From NCBI RefSeq assembly GCF_023656515.1, contig NZ_JAMOFV010000006.1:810336-874335 (forward strand): DNA of 64,000 bases. The letters run 5' to 3'. Within the stretch, counting starts at the first letter, position 1. Each line of letters opens with the position of its first letter. Shown here one piece after another: positions 43,004 to 53,304 of the stretch. The translations under genes and the position numbers were made by a program. Origin of the DNA: Clostridium swellfunianum (GTDB taxonomy: Bacteria > Bacillota > Clostridia > Clostridiales > Clostridiaceae). The notes under the pieces were generated by a model that did not search any database, had not been told where the DNA came from, and saw only the letters and a program-made list of their open reading frames with translations.

Positions 43004-44446
43004 TTAGTAAGCTCTGCCCCAGTAAACAAGCTTTTTAGCTGGCTTTCCGCAGCATACACAGGTTTCAGCAACCTGCTCTTGTTCAAATGGCATACATCTT
43101 GAGGTGGCAGCAGCTTCTTCCTTAATTTTGTCTTCACAGGCTCTGTCTCCACACCACATAGCTTTAACAAAACCAGTTTTATTATCTAGAATGTTTCTAA
43201 ATTCATCCATATTAACAGCTGTAGTAGTTTTTTCATTTTGAGCAGTTCTTGCTTTTTCAAGCAAGGATTTTTGAATATCTTCAAGAATTTCTGGTATCTT
43301 AACTTCTAGTTCATCTAAAGATACAACTATTTTTTCTCTAGTGTCTCTTCTAACTAAAACAGCTTGATTGTTTTCTATATCCTTTGGACCGATTTCAAGT
43401 CTTAATGGAACACCCTTCATTTCATATTCGCTAAACTTCCAGCCTGGTGTCTTGTCGCTGCCGTCCATTTTAACTCTGACAACTTTGTTTAATCTATCCT
43501 TAAGCTCTGCTGCCTTTTCTAAAACTCCAGCCTTGTGCATTGCTATTGGAATTATAACAAGCTGAGTTGGGGCAATTCTTGGTGGAACAACAAGTCCGCT
43601 GTCATCACCGTGAACCATTATCATAGCTCCGATAAGTCTTGTAGTCATACCCCAGGAGGTTTGATGTACGTATTGAAGCTTTCCGTTTTTGTCAGTGTAC
43701 TGGATGTTGAAGGCTTTTGCAAAGCCGTCGCCAAAGTTGTGGGAAGTTCCGCACTGCAGAGCTTTGCCGTCATGCATTAAGCTTTCTATAGTGTAGGTTG
43801 CATGTGCACCTGCAAACTTTTCCTTGTCAGTCTTTTGACCTTTTACTACGGGTATTGCCAAGTATTCTTCGCAAAGCTTGCCATAAACGTTAAGCATTCT
43901 TATTGTTTCTTCTTGAGCTTCTTCTGCAGTAGCATGAGCAGTATGACCTTCCTGCCATAAGAACTCTAGTGTTCTTAAAAATGGTCTAGTTGTCTTTTCC
44001 CATCTAACAACGGAGCACCATTGATTATATAGCTTTGGAAGATCCTTATAGGATTGAATTATCTTTGAATAATGGTCGCAGAATAGTGTTTCTGAAGTTG
44101 GACGAACGCATAATCTTTCTGTTAATTCCTGACTCCCACCGTGAGTTACCCAGGCAACCTCTGGAGCAAAGCCCTCTACGTGGTCTGCTTCCTTTTGAAG
44201 CAGGGATTCTGGAATAAACATTGGCATATATACATTCTCATGTCCAGTTTCCTTAAACATTGTATCCAAATTCTTTTGAATGTTTTCCCAAATTGCATAG
44301 CCGTATGGTCTTATAACCATGCAGCCTCTAACGCTTGCGTAGTCAACAAGCTCAGCTTTTTTAACAACGTCTGTATACCACTGCGCAAAATCCACATCCA
44401 TGGAGGTTATGGCTTCTACTAATTTCTTTTCTTTTTCCTTACTCAC
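43004..44446 (-). CDS. proS: Prolyl-tRNA synthetase, archaeal/eukaryotic-type (type 3)
   Basis: A 480-residue class II synthetase. Motif 2 region R-P-T-S-E-T-L-F and [11 protein letters not shown], the anticodon-binding domain and a C-terminal zinc-binding segment (C-G-D-R-A-C, then C-V-C-C-G-K-P and a terminal W-G-R-A-Y) mark the short archaeal-like form rather than the bacterial form with an editing insertion. The start is a GTG at 44446, 6 nt after AGGTGA. The longer frame from 44557 would read through the T-box leader. Expression should be controlled by uncharged tRNA-Pro through that leader. Confidence 0.95.
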   Translation of the reverse strand: MSKEKEKKLVEAITSMDVDFAQWYTDVVKKAELVDYASVRGCMVIRPYGYAIWENIQKNLDTMFKETGHENVYMPMFIPESLLQKEADHVEGFAPEVAWVTHGGSQELTERLCVRPTSETLFCDHYSKIIQSYKDLPKLYNQWCSVVRWEKTTRPFLRTLEFLWQEGHTAHATAEEAQEETIRMLNVYGKLCEEYLAIPVVKGQKTDKEKFAGAHATYTIESLMHDGKALQCGTSHNFGDGFAKAFNIQYTDKNGKLQYVHQTSWGMTTRLIGAMIMVHGDDSGLVVPPRIAPTQLVIIPIAMHKAGVLEKAAELKDRLNKVVRVKMDGSDKTPGWKFSEYEMKGVPLRLEIGPKDIENNQAVLVRRDTREKIVVSLDELEVKIPEILEDIQKSLLEKARTAQNEKTTTAVNMDEFRNILDNKTGFVKAMWCGDRACEDKIKEEAAATSRCMPFEQEQVAETCVCCGKPAKKLVYWGRAY

Positions 44447-44474
44447 AATTATCACCTCAAATTTATTTTGTGCA

Positions 44475-44725
44475 AAAATAAAAGCTTCAAGTCCCAAAAG
44501 GGACCGAAGCTTAGTCGGCGGTACCACCCTAATTAATGCAGAACAAAAAGACTGCATTCACTCGGTTCTGTAACGGCAGAAATCCGCTGCAGCTTAATTC
44601 GCTGCAGAACTCCGAGGCGGGTTCAAAACAAATCTCTAGAAGCCTCACACCAAGCGGCTTCCTCTCTGAGAAAGATTACATCTTTACTATTCCTCTTCAC
44701 AGTTTAGTAATATTTACACTTACAT
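44475..44725 (-). promoter_or_regulatory. T-box leader of proS (tRNA-Pro responsive)
   Basis: On the minus strand the T-box sequence AGGGTGGTACCGCC occurs at 44517-44530, followed by a terminator stem AAGCTTCGGTCCC / GGGACTTGAAGCTT and a T-run (about 44472-44512). Upstream stems and a GAACCCG segment near 44626 could present a CCC or CCG proline specifier. The 5' limit is approximate. Confidence 0.88.
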
Positions 44726-44860
44726 TATAACAATGATAGAGCAAAAAGCTTATTGTGTCAATATTATATGATTAAAATATATAAATATTTACAGCTCACA
44801 ACATTTAATTAAGCTTTATTGAAGAGGATGGAGTTATTTAAAATGAAGTTATATTAAGGG

Positions 44861-44889
44861 TTGACCGATTCAAAAGCTTTTCCTATAAT
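44861..44889 (+). promoter_or_regulatory. Predicted promoter of the PPOX-fold gene
   Basis: TTGACC (44861) and TATAAT (44884) with a 17-bp spacer, 33 bp before the start codon. Confidence 0.75.
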
Positions 44890-44921
44890 TGTATTAACAT
44901 AATATGATAGGGGATGTCAAA

Positions 44922-45386
44922 ATGTTTAAGCCCATGAGAAAAAGTGCTAGAGAAATCTTTGATAAGGATATAATAGAAATATTACAGGAAGGAGAATATG
45001 GCGTGCTGGCAACCATAGGTGAAAATGGATATGCTTATGCAACACCGCTTAGCTATGTGTATTATAACGATTGCGTTTATTTTCACTGTGCTGTGGAAGG
45101 AAGCAAGCTTGATAACATAAGGCATAATAATAAGGTATCCTTATGCGTAGTTGGAAAAACAAAGGTGCTTCCAGCTGAGTTCAGCACAGAATATGAAAGC
45201 GTAATAGTTTTTGGAACAGCTTCTGAGGCTGAAGGTGAGGAAAAGAAGGAAGCTTTATTGGCTATAGCAGACAAGTATTCTCCCGAGTTTAAGAAGGAAG
45301 GCTTGCTTTATATAGATAGAGCTGTAAGCAAAACTTGCGTGGTTAAAATACAAATAGATAAGATGACTGGCAAGGCAAGAAGATAA
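44922..45386 (+). CDS. Pyridoxamine 5'-phosphate oxidase-fold flavoprotein (NimA-like)
   Basis: A 154-residue split-barrel protein. The opening M-R-K-S-A-R-E-I and G-E-Y-G-V-L-A-T-I-G-E-N-G-Y-A-Y-A-T-P-L, then F-H-C-A-V-E-G-S-K-L-D-N-I, are typical of the NimA-like PPOX group that binds FMN or heme. I chose the ATG at 44922, after AGGGGATGTCAAA, over 44904. It lies 29 nt upstream of the GntR regulator of the lactate operon, but a functional link is not evident. Confidence 0.85.
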   Translation: MFKPMRKSAREIFDKDIIEILQEGEYGVLATIGENGYAYATPLSYVYYNDCVYFHCAVEGSKLDNIRHNNKVSLCVVGKTKVLPAEFSTEYESVIVFGTASEAEGEEKKEALLAIADKYSPEFKKEGLLYIDRAVSKTCVVKIQIDKMTGKARR

Positions 45387-45415
45387 ATATAAGAATATAT
45401 AATATGAGGTACTTT

Positions 45416-46114
45416 ATGTTTACTCCAGTAAAAAACACAAAGGTTTACGAGCAGGTTATAGAGCAAATTAAAGAAATGATTGTAAGCGGAAAGCTAAAAA
45501 AAGGCGACAGACTTCCGCCTGAAAGAGATTTGGTGGAGCAGCTTCAGGTGAGTAGAACTTCTATAAGAGAAGCTATAAGGGCGCTTCAGATTATTGGACT
45601 AGTGGAGTGCAGACAGGGCGGAGGGAATTTTATAAGAGAAAGCTTTGAAAATAGCTTGTTTGAGCCTTTATCCATAATGTTTACACTTCAAAACAGCAAA
45701 CCTCAAGAAATACTTGAACTTAGAAAAATTATAGAGGTTGAAACTGCTAGAATTGCAGCTGAAAAGATTAAAAATGAAGATTTAGAAGCAATTAAAGCAA
45801 TAATAGAGCAGATGAAAATAAGCGAGGATAATGAGTATAGTGCAAAGCTTGATACAGAGATGCATTATAAAATAGCCCATGCTTCGGAAAATTTTCTGGT
45901 AGTAAGCGTATTGAGCGCAGTGTCTTCACTAGTTGATGCCTTCATTAAGGATGCTAGAGAAAAGATACTTAAATATCAGGAAAACAAAGAAGTATTACTT
46001 AAGCATCACGAAGACATATACAGTGCCCTAGCAGCTAGAGACAAGGGCAAGGCTGCAGAAGCAATGAGAAAGCATTTAGACTTTATTACTGGATATCTTT
46101 CAGAAAATAAGTAG
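45416..46114 (+). CDS. FadR-subfamily GntR regulator, probable lactate operon repressor
   Basis: A 232-residue regulator. The N-terminal winged helix (V-Y-E-Q-V-I-E-Q-I, then L-P-P-E-R-D-L-V-E-Q-L-Q-V-S-R-T-S-I-R-E-A-I) is followed by an FCD ligand domain with metal-binding type residues (D-x3-H in D-T-E-M-H-Y-K-I-A-H, and H-H-E-D-I). LldR and PdhR belong to this group and respond to lactate or pyruvate. A matching TGGT-N3-ACCA operator sits before the permease gene. I chose the ATG at 45416, 7 nt after GAGGT. Confidence 0.88.
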   Translation: MFTPVKNTKVYEQVIEQIKEMIVSGKLKKGDRLPPERDLVEQLQVSRTSIREAIRALQIIGLVECRQGGGNFIRESFENSLFEPLSIMFTLQNSKPQEILELRKIIEVETARIAAEKIKNEDLEAIKAIIEQMKISEDNEYSAKLDTEMHYKIAHASENFLVVSVLSAVSSLVDAFIKDAREKILKYQENKEVLLKHHEDIYSALAARDKGKAAEAMRKHLDFITGYLSENK

Positions 46115-46117
46115 TTT

Positions 46118-46163
46118 AAAAAATCACAAACCTAGTATTAAATTACTGGGTTTGTGATTTTTT
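46118..46163 (+). terminator. Terminator after the GntR regulator
   Basis: AAAAAATCACAAACC and GGTTTGTGATTTTTT form a long stem with terminal T-run. Confidence 0.92.
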
Positions 46164-46228
46164 ATATCTCAGTATATACTTGAAAGCTAGTTATTTCAAT
46201 ATATGCAAAATTAGTCGAAAAATGCTTT

Positions 46229-46242
46229 TGAAAATGTTTTCG
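46229..46242 (+). promoter_or_regulatory. cre-like site upstream of the lactate permease gene
   Basis: TGAAAATGTTTTCG resembles the cre consensus, with deviations at two positions (T for C in the core, G at the end). It lies about 127 bp before the gene. Tentative. Confidence 0.4.
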
Positions 46243-46308
46243 TTAATGCTGTTAACTTATTAACTATCGTAGAAATAATCAAAATATTATGTTACTATCA
46301 AATTGAAA

Positions 46309-46320
46309 TTGGTCATACCA
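46309..46320 (+). promoter_or_regulatory. FadR/GntR-type operator before lctP
   Basis: TTGGTCATACCA contains TGGT-N3-ACCA, and its reverse complement TGGTATGACCAA equals the core known for PdhR/LldR regulators. It is 49 bp before the permease start and matches the GntR gene upstream. Confidence 0.65.
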
Positions 46321-46368
46321 TATTACCAAAATGCCGTGTCCAATAAAATTATAACTTGGGGTGGGACT

Positions 46369-47919
46369 ATGAATAATTTAATACTGTTTTTACTTGCACT
46401 ACTGCCTATTGCCTGGCTTATGATTTCGTTAGGAGTTTTAAAGATACCAGCGCATAAGGCATGTACTTCTGTACTTGTAATAGCCTTAATTGAAGCCATA
46501 TTATTTTGGAAGATGCCAATGCTGAATGCGGCAACTGCAGCTCTCGAAGGTGTAGTTATGGCAGTATGGCCTATAGCACTTATAATAATTGCAGCAATCT
46601 TCACTTACAATTTAGCGCTTCATACAAAGAGCATGGACGTTATTAAAAACATGCTGGCAGGAATAACAACAGACAAAAGAATTCAAGTGCTTATACTTGC
46701 ATGGGGCTTCGGAGGTTTCCTTGAAGCAGTTGCAGGTTATGGAACTGCAGTTGCAATTCCAGCTAGCATATTAGCAGCTTTAGGTTTTGAACCAGTATTT
46801 GCAGCAGTTATATGCTTGATAGCTAATACAGTGCCAACAGCTTTTGGTGCAATTGGTACACCAGTAATATCGCTTGCCAAAATAGCTAATCTAGATGTAA
46901 ACGTTCTAAGCTATTTTGTTGGTCTTCAATTAGTTCTTTTTATAGTGTTAATTCCTCTGGCGCTAGTACTCATAACTACTAAGAGCTTAAAGGGACTTAG
47001 AGGTGTTGTAGGAATATCATTGGCATCAGGACTAGCTTTTGCAGTTCCACAAATACTAGCTGCAAGGTTTATGGGGGCTGAGCTTCCAGCATTACTAGGC
47101 AGCGTATGCAGTATGGCTGTAACAATTATAATCGCTAAAAGGATGAATACAAAAGCAAAAATGACAAGGGGAGCTGCGCAAAAAGAGATAGCAGCAACGA
47201 ATATAAGTATAAGCTTCAAAGAAGGGATACTAGCTTGGCTACCTTACATTTTAGTTTTCGTATTCATAATATTATCAAGTCAGTTAGTACCATTTATATA
47301 CAAGCCTCTTTCTAATATAAAGAGCAGTATTTTAATTTACACAGGTCCAGGGGCAAAGCCTTATGATATTAAATGGATTGCTACTCCTGGAACATTGATT
47401 ATAATAGCAACGGTTATAGGGGGAATAATTCAAGGTGCTAAGGTGAAGGACATAGTGACTGTTTTTGGAAAAACCTTAAAGCAGCTCAAAAATTCAACAA
47501 TAACAGTTATAGCTATTGTAGCTATGGCTAAGGTTATGGACTACAGCGGAATGATAAGAAGTCTTGCTGAAATTCTTGTCACCATTACCGGAAGCTTTTA
47601 TCCAATGTTTTCAGGAGTCATAGGAGCTCTTGGAACCTTCGTAACAGGAAGCGATACCTCATCAAACGTATTGTTTGGAAGGCTTCAAACAGAGGTTGCA
47701 CAGTCAATAGGCGTTAATCCAACTTGGCTTGCTGCAGCAAATACCTCAGGAGCAACAGCAGGTAAGATGATATCTCCACAAAGCATAGCAGTCGCTACAG
47801 CTGCTACAGGTCTTGCAGGCGCAGAGGGCAAGATCCTTAACAAGACTTTAAAGTTCTGCGCAGGCTATGTAGTTCTTTTAGGTGTGTTGGTTTATATAGG
47901 AAGCTTTTTTATCAGATAA
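46369..47919 (+). CDS. lctP: L-lactate permease (LctP family)
   Basis: A 516-residue permease with about 13 hydrophobic segments and the family patterns G-G-F-L-E-A-V-A-G-Y-G-T-A-V-A-I-P and T-G-S-D-T-S-S-N-V-L-F-G. It imports lactate, probably with protons. I chose the ATG at 46369 after GGGGTGGGACT over the longer frame from 46303. It heads the lactate oxidation operon, and etfB follows after 27 nt. Confidence 0.93.
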   Translation: MNNLILFLLALLPIAWLMISLGVLKIPAHKACTSVLVIALIEAILFWKMPMLNAATAALEGVVMAVWPIALIIIAAIFTYNLALHTKSMDVIKNMLAGITTDKRIQVLILAWGFGGFLEAVAGYGTAVAIPASILAALGFEPVFAAVICLIANTVPTAFGAIGTPVISLAKIANLDVNVLSYFVGLQLVLFIVLIPLALVLITTKSLKGLRGVVGISLASGLAFAVPQILAARFMGAELPALLGSVCSMAVTIIIAKRMNTKAKMTRGAAQKEIAATNISISFKEGILAWLPYILVFVFIILSSQLVPFIYKPLSNIKSSILIYTGPGAKPYDIKWIATPGTLIIIATVIGGIIQGAKVKDIVTVFGKTLKQLKNSTITVIAIVAMAKVMDYSGMIRSLAEILVTITGSFYPMFSGVIGALGTFVTGSDTSSNVLFGRLQTEVAQSIGVNPTWLAAANTSGATAGKMISPQSIAVATAATGLAGAEGKILNKTLKFCAGYVVLLGVLVYIGSFFIR

Positions 47920-47946
47920 TTTAATTTTAATTGGGAGGATGTAAGG

Positions 47947-48735
47947 ATGAATATTCTAGTATGCATTAAGCAAGTACCAGGAACAACAAAGGTAGAAGTT
48001 GATGAAAAGACAGGGGTTTTAAAAAGAGATGGAGTAGATTCTAAGATGAACCCTTATGACTTATATGCTATTGAAACTGCTCTAAGAATCAAGGAACAGA
48101 CAGGTGGAAAGATAACTGCTATAACCATGGGACCTCCACAAGCCGGGGAGGTTATTAAGGAAACGTTTATGATGGGAGCAGACGAAGGAGCCTTAGTTTC
48201 AGACAGAAAGTTTGCAGGAGCAGATGTTTTGGCAACTTCATACACTTTATCTCAGGCTGTAATTAAACTGGGCAGCTTTGATATGATTCTTTGCGGAAAA
48301 CAGACTACAGACGGAGATACAGCTCAGGTTGGCCCTGAAATGGCTGAATATCTTGGAATACCTCATATAGCAAATGTTATTAAGATTGTAGAAATAAAAG
48401 AAGAGTCAGTAATTGTAGAAATGGATATGCCAAACACTATAGAGCTTGCAGAAATTAAATATCCATGTTTACTAACAGTGGATAAGAATATATTCCAGCC
48501 AAGACTTCCTTCTTACAAGAGAAAGCTTGAGACTAAGAACAGAGAGATAAAGATGATTAGCCTTAAGGATTTTGAAGATCAAGATGAAAAGAAGTATGGA
48601 CTAAACGGTTCACCAACACAGGTTGAGAGAATATTCCCGCCTAAGGCTAACGGTGACAGGGAAATGTGGAAGGGAAGCTCTGAGGAATTGGTAGATAAGC
48701 TTTCAAAGAAGTTTAAGGAACTAAAGTTTGTATAA
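47947..48735 (+). CDS. lctB: Electron transfer flavoprotein beta subunit of lactate dehydrogenase complex
   Basis: A 262-residue EtfB with the opening V-C-I-K-Q-V-P-G-T and the signature [14 protein letters not shown]. In the Acetobacterium woodii LctBCD complex this subunit holds the bifurcating FAD that couples NAD and ferredoxin to lactate oxidation. GGGAGGATGTAAGG precedes the ATG. The permease-EtfB-EtfA-dehydrogenase arrangement supports the lactate assignment. Confidence 0.93.
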   Translation: MNILVCIKQVPGTTKVEVDEKTGVLKRDGVDSKMNPYDLYAIETALRIKEQTGGKITAITMGPPQAGEVIKETFMMGADEGALVSDRKFAGADVLATSYTLSQAVIKLGSFDMILCGKQTTDGDTAQVGPEMAEYLGIPHIANVIKIVEIKEESVIVEMDMPNTIELAEIKYPCLLTVDKNIFQPRLPSYKRKLETKNREIKMISLKDFEDQDEKKYGLNGSPTQVERIFPPKANGDREMWKGSSEELVDKLSKKFKELKFV

Positions 48736-48757
48736 ATCTAAAAGGTGGTGTGGTTAA

Positions 48758-49954
48758 ATGGGAAGACTAGTAGTAAATGAAAGTAAATTAAACAGTGAAA
48801 TAGTTCAGGAATTAGTTAAAATATGTCCATTTAAGGCTATAGAAGACAAGGATGGTAAAATAGAAATAAATGCTGGCTGTAAAATGTGTAAGATATGCGT
48901 TAGAAAAGGTCCAGCAGGAGTTATGGAATTTGTAGAGGATGAAGTAAAGAGCATTGACAAAAGCTTGTGGAATGGCATAGCAGTTTATGTTGACCACGTG
49001 GAAGGAGACATACACCCTGTAACCTTTGAGCTTATTGGAAAGGCCAAGGAACTGGCTGCAAAGGTTGATTTTCCAGTGTATGCTCTGTTTTTAGGGGCAG
49101 ATATAGAGGACAAGGCTCAGGAGCTTTTACATTATGGAGTAGATGAAGTATTTGTTTACGACAGTGAAGAGCTGAAGGACTTTAGAATAGAGCCTTATGC
49201 AGCAGCTTTTGAAGATTTTATAAATAAGGTTAAACCATCAACTATATTAGTTGGAGCTACAACTGTTGGGAGATCCTTAGCTCCTAGAATGGCTGCGCGT
49301 TTTAGAACAGGTCTTACAGCTGACTGTACAGTGCTTGATATAAAGGAAAACACAGACCTCATTCAAATAAGACCTGCCTTTGGTGGAAATATAATGGCTC
49401 AAATAAATACTCCGAACACAAGACCACAGCTTGCTACTGTGAGATATAAAGTTATGAATGCTCCAGAAAGAAGTACTGAAGCTTTTGGCAAAATAACAAT
49501 TTGTGATATAGACAGTTCAAAGCTAAGTTCAAATATTAAGGTTTTAAAGGTAACTCACAAGGAAAAGGAAGAAAGCATATCCGATGCTGAGGTTATAGTT
49601 GCATGTGGAAGAGGAATTAAATCTGAAAAGGATATGGCTCTTGTGTATGAATTGGCTGATCTTTTGGGTGCTCAGGTTGCTGGAACAAGACCTTTAATTG
49701 AAGCTGGCTGGCTCGATGCTAAAAAGCAGATAGGCTTAAGCGGAAGAACTGTTAAGCCAAGGCTTTTAATAGCTCTTGGAGTATCCGGTGCAGTTCAGTT
49801 TGCAGCAGGCATGAATGGTGCTGAGTATATATTTGCTGTGAACCAGGATGAAAAGGCTTCAATATTTAATATAGCTCACTATGGAATTGTTGGGGATATT
49901 TACGAAGTAGTTCCTCAGCTGATTGAAAAGATAAAGATGGCTAAGGGGGCTTAA
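48758..49954 (+). CDS. lctC: Electron transfer flavoprotein alpha subunit with N-terminal iron-sulfur segment
   Basis: A 398-residue EtfA. Residues 1-60 carry four cysteines (Cys23, Cys41, Cys44, Cys47; C-K-M-C-K-I-C), enough for one [4Fe-4S] cluster, as described for LctC of A. woodii. The EtfA core follows, with the FAD-binding G-L-S-G-R-T-V-K-P and A-L-G-V-S-G-A-V-Q-F near residues 330-350. It should relay electrons between EtfB and the lactate dehydrogenase and to ferredoxin. AGGTGG precedes the ATG. Confidence 0.93.
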   Translation: MGRLVVNESKLNSEIVQELVKICPFKAIEDKDGKIEINAGCKMCKICVRKGPAGVMEFVEDEVKSIDKSLWNGIAVYVDHVEGDIHPVTFELIGKAKELAAKVDFPVYALFLGADIEDKAQELLHYGVDEVFVYDSEELKDFRIEPYAAAFEDFINKVKPSTILVGATTVGRSLAPRMAARFRTGLTADCTVLDIKENTDLIQIRPAFGGNIMAQINTPNTRPQLATVRYKVMNAPERSTEAFGKITICDIDSSKLSSNIKVLKVTHKEKEESISDAEVIVACGRGIKSEKDMALVYELADLLGAQVAGTRPLIEAGWLDAKKQIGLSGRTVKPRLLIALGVSGAVQFAAGMNGAEYIFAVNQDEKASIFNIAHYGIVGDIYEVVPQLIEKIKMAKGA

Positions 49955-50005
49955 CGATTAATAATCGTTAGCTACAGTATAAGGAATCCAGGAGGGATAG
50001 GGATT

Positions 50006-51403
50006 ATGAGTTACAAGAAAATAGATGAAAAAGATGTAGAATTTTTAGTAGAGCTTTTAGGCAAGGACAGAGTTTTTGTTGGAGGAGAAATCAACGAGGA
50101 CTATAGCCATGATGAGCTTGGAGGCATAAGCAGAATGCCTGAGGTTATGGTTGAGGTATTATCAACCGAGGAAGTTTCAAAGGTTATGAAGCATGCTTAT
50201 GAAAACAACATTCCTGTAGTTGTAAGAGGTTCAGGCACTGGGCTGGTTGGAGCATCTGTGCCTCTGCATGGAGGCATAATGCTTAATATGACTAAGATGA
50301 ATAAAATACTTGAGCTTGATGAAGACAACTTAACTTTAACAGTAGAGCCAGGTGTACTTCTTATGGAAATAGCTAAGTATGTTGAGGAAAGAGACTTTTT
50401 CTATCCTCCAGATCCAGGTGAGAAAACAGCTACTATAGGTGGAAATATAAACACTAATGCTGGAGGCATGAGAGCTGTAAAGTATGGTGTTACAAGGGAC
50501 TATGTAAGAGGACTAGAGCTTGTACTTCCAAATGGAGAAATACTTGCGGTTGGAGGAAAGGTTGTTAAAAACAGCTCAGGCTACAGCATTAAGGATTTAA
50601 TCTGCGGCTCTGAAGGAACGCTGGCTGTAATAACAAAGGCGGTATTAAAGCTGCTGCCTCTGCCTAAGAAAGCAATAAGCCTTTTAATACCCTTCCCAAA
50701 TCTTGAAATGGCTATAAATACAGTGCCAAAGATAATAAAATCAAAGGCTGTACCAACAGCTATAGAGTTTATGCAAAGGGAAGTTATACTTGCAGCTGAA
50801 GAGTACCTTGATAAAAAGTTCCCAGATAACTCCTCTGATGCTTACCTTCTATTAACCTTTGACGGCAACAGCACAGAAGAAATTGAAAGAAACTATGAAA
50901 AGGTTGCAGAGCTTTGCTTAGCTGAAGGAGCATTAGACGTATTAATATCAGATACAGATGAGAGAAAACAGGCTATATGGTCAGCAAGAGGAGCCTTCCT
51001 TGAGGCTGTTAAGGCTACTACAACTGAAATGGACGAGTGTGACGTTTGTGTTCCAAGAAACAGTGTAGCAGACTTTATAAGATACACCCATGAGCTTCAG
51101 CAAGAGTTCAACGTTAGAATAAGAAGCTTCGGACATGCCGGTGACGGAAACCTTCACGTTTATGTTCTTAGAGACGACATGACTAAAGAGCAGTGGGAAA
51201 AGAAGCTTAGTGAGGTATTCGAGGCTATGTACAAGAGAGCTAGAGAGCTTAATGGAGTTGTTTCCGGCGAGCACGGAATTGGATACGCTAAGAGACCATA
51301 TTTATTCGAACAATACAGTGAAGAGTATATAACTCTAATGAAAAACATTAAGCTTGCCTTTGACAGCAAGAATATATTAAATCCAGGCAAGGTTTGCCAA
51401 TAA
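50006..51403 (+). CDS. lctD: FAD-dependent lactate dehydrogenase of the bifurcating complex (GlcD family)
   Basis: A 465-residue FAD-linked oxidase. The PCMH FAD-binding domain is marked by [14 protein letters not shown] and [14 protein letters not shown]. The C-terminal oxidase domain has [10 protein letters not shown] and G-E-H-G-I-G. It oxidises lactate to pyruvate and feeds LctBC. CAGGAGGGATAGGGATT precedes the ATG. Glycolate or 2-hydroxyglutarate are alternative substrates for the family, but the permease and operon favour lactate. Confidence 0.92.
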   Translation: MSYKKIDEKDVEFLVELLGKDRVFVGGEINEDYSHDELGGISRMPEVMVEVLSTEEVSKVMKHAYENNIPVVVRGSGTGLVGASVPLHGGIMLNMTKMNKILELDEDNLTLTVEPGVLLMEIAKYVEERDFFYPPDPGEKTATIGGNINTNAGGMRAVKYGVTRDYVRGLELVLPNGEILAVGGKVVKNSSGYSIKDLICGSEGTLAVITKAVLKLLPLPKKAISLLIPFPNLEMAINTVPKIIKSKAVPTAIEFMQREVILAAEEYLDKKFPDNSSDAYLLLTFDGNSTEEIERNYEKVAELCLAEGALDVLISDTDERKQAIWSARGAFLEAVKATTTEMDECDVCVPRNSVADFIRYTHELQQEFNVRIRSFGHAGDGNLHVYVLRDDMTKEQWEKKLSEVFEAMYKRARELNGVVSGEHGIGYAKRPYLFEQYSEEYITLMKNIKLAFDSKNILNPGKVCQ

Positions 51404-51413
51404 GAAATACAAA

Positions 51414-51450
51414 TGAAGCCCAAGCTTGATGCTTGAGGCTTCTATTTTTA
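51414..51450 (+). terminator. Terminator of the lactate operon
   Basis: GAAGCCCAAGC and GCTTGAGGCTTC form an imperfect stem followed by TATTTTTA. Confidence 0.78.
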
Positions 51451-51473
51451 TAAGATAAATATGTAAGATTTTA

Positions 51474-51707
51474 TTAAAGGATACTGCTGATATTCCGCAG
51501 GTGACTTGCATCTAGGAAAGCTTCACTGCGCAAACAAGACTAAAACTTCCATTTTCTTAAGCTGCTAAATCCAATAAACTTGCTTCGCTTCGAACAATAT
51601 TGGATTTCTAACGCAGCTTAAGAAAATGGAAGTTTTAGTCTTGTAGCTGCTTGTTTCAATGCTTTCTACGATGCAAGTCTCCTGCTCACGTCAGCAGTAT
51701 CCTTTAA
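51474..51707 (+). repeat. Palindromic intergenic repeat, copy D (234 bp)
   Basis: Outer arms TTAAAGGATACTGCTGA and TCAGCAGTATCCTTTAA pair, with GACTTGCAT / ATGCAAGTC further in. The left motif CTAGGAAAGCTTCACTGCG and right motif TTTCAATGCTTTCTACGA are conserved. The middle stem AAGACTAAAACTTCCATTTT pairs with its complement at about 51621-51641. The inner stem AATCCAAT / ATTGGATT surrounds AAACTTGCTTCGCTTCGAAC. It is located between the lactate operon and gltX terminators. Confidence 0.9.
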
Positions 51708-51721
51708 CAAAGGCATAAATA

Positions 51722-51754
51722 AAAACGTACCAGCTAAATACTGGTACGTTTTGT
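51722..51754 (-). terminator. Terminator of gltX
   Basis: AAAACGTACCAG and CTGGTACGTTTT form a 12-bp stem. On the minus strand it is followed by a TTTTTATTTA run. Confidence 0.9.
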
Positions 51755-51755
51755 T

Positions 51756-53216
51756 TTAAGCATTTTTAAGTTGTTCAATACCTTTTATGATTCTACTTAA
51801 GGATTCTTCTTTTCCAAGAATATCAGCTAATTCATAAGCTCCACCTGGAGAAGAAGCTTTGCCGGATAAAGCAGTTCTGATTGGCCACAGCATTAAGCCG
51901 TTTTTAATGCCCATTTCTGCAATAGTAGCTGTTATAGCTTTTTCAAGACCTTCATGAGTCCAATCCTCTAAACCTTCAAGCACTGGAAGAATCTTTTCAA
52001 GACTAACTAGTGAGTTATCAAGAGTAGTCTTCATCTTTTTGTGAATATAAAGCTCGTTTGAGTACTCTGGTAGCTCATTGAAGAAATCTAAAAAGCTTGG
52101 AATTTCATTTAAAACTTCAACTCTTGATTGAAGAAGCTTGCTTATTTTAAAGCTGTCCATGTGTGGATGCTTAAGTTCTTTTGCATAATAAGGCTCAGCT
52201 AGTTTATGAAACTCTTCTACAGAAAGCTTCTTTATATATTCTCCATTCATCCATCTTAGCTTAACAGGGTCAAAGATAGCAGGAGATTTGTTTATTTGCT
52301 TGTAGTCGAATATTTCTATAAGCTCTTCTAGGGAGAAGAGTTCTTGATTTGTTCCTGGGCTCCAGCCAAGAAGCGCAATAAAGTTAACAATTGCATCCTT
52401 TAGATAGCCTTTCGCTATTAAATCTTCAAAGGAAGCGTCGCCGTTTCTCTTGCTAAGCTTGTTTTGAGCATCCTTCATGATTGGAGGACAGTGAACATAA
52501 ACAGGAATATCCCAGCCAAAGGCTTGATAAAGACGGTTGTATTTTGGAGAGGAGGATAAATATTCGCTTCCTCTAACAACGTGAGTTATTCCCATAAGAT
52601 GATCGTCTACTACATTTGCAAAATTGTAGGTTGGATATCCATCGGACTTAAGTAGTATCATGTCTTCAAGCTCGGAGTTGTCAACGCTGATTGCTCCATA
52701 TATAACATCATCAAAGGTTGTTGTCCCTTCTGTTGGGTTATTTTGTCTTATAACATATGGTATTCCTGCAGCTAAGTTTGCTTCAATTTCTTCCTTGCTT
52801 AGGTGAAGGCAGTGCTTATCGTATTTAACAGGTGCTTTTGAATCCTCTGCAGCTTCCCTTAAAGATTCAAGTCTTTCCTTTGTACAGAAGCAGTAGTAGG
52901 CTTCTCCTCTTTCTACAAGCTTCTTGGCATAATCAGCGTAAAGTGGTTTTCTTTCGCTTTGAACATATGGACCAACAGGGCCTCCAATGTCTGGACCTTC
53001 GTCGTGAATTAAGCCTGTCATTTTCATTGTGTTGTATATAACATCAACAGCACCTTCAACATAACGTTCCTGATCAGTATCCTCTATTCTTAATAAAAAG
53101 TCTCCGCCCTCATGCTTTGTAATCAAGTAAGCATATAATGCTGTTCGAAGATTACCCACATGCATGTAGCCAGTTGGACTTGGTGCATAACGTGTTCTGA
53201 TTTTTTGGTTACCCAT
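51756..53216 (-). CDS. gltX: Glutamyl-tRNA synthetase
   Basis: A 486-residue class I synthetase. [14 protein letters not shown] contains the HIGH-type motif (about residues 8-21), and K-L-S-K-R-N-G-D is the KMSKS loop. An anticodon-binding helical domain follows. The start ATG at 53216 is 8 nt after AAAGGAG; the GTG at 53225 is inside the ribosome-site region. Single gene, with its own promoter and a short leader hairpin. Whether it also charges tRNA-Gln cannot be told from this window. Confidence 0.95.
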   Translation of the reverse strand: MGNQKIRTRYAPSPTGYMHVGNLRTALYAYLITKHEGGDFLLRIEDTDQERYVEGAVDVIYNTMKMTGLIHDEGPDIGGPVGPYVQSERKPLYADYAKKLVERGEAYYCFCTKERLESLREAAEDSKAPVKYDKHCLHLSKEEIEANLAAGIPYVIRQNNPTEGTTTFDDVIYGAISVDNSELEDMILLKSDGYPTYNFANVVDDHLMGITHVVRGSEYLSSSPKYNRLYQAFGWDIPVYVHCPPIMKDAQNKLSKRNGDASFEDLIAKGYLKDAIVNFIALLGWSPGTNQELFSLEELIEIFDYKQINKSPAIFDPVKLRWMNGEYIKKLSVEEFHKLAEPYYAKELKHPHMDSFKISKLLQSRVEVLNEIPSFLDFFNELPEYSNELYIHKKMKTTLDNSLVSLEKILPVLEGLEDWTHEGLEKAITATIAEMGIKNGLMLWPIRTALSGKASSPGGAYELADILGKEESLSRIIKGIEQLKNA

Positions 53217-53304
53217 GTCTTTCACTCCTTTATTTATTGGAGGCTTAAAAATAACTTCAATAATTTTAAGCTATCCATTGTATCCTTAATTAAAGTATAA
53301 CCAT

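Noticed and set aside
43004-44446. Several long plus-strand frames inside proS (43368, 43535, 44035, 44141)
   Set aside because: They are reverse-strand shadows of a highly conserved synthetase, with no ribosome sites or recognisable products.
44447-44557. Extended N-terminus of proS
   Set aside because: These codons lie within the T-box terminator and linker; the GTG at 44446 has a proper ribosome site and gives the standard family start.
44561-44660. tRNA-like stems near proS
   Set aside because: The paired segments belong to the T-box leader; no cloverleaf, anticodon stem or T-psi-C arm is present.
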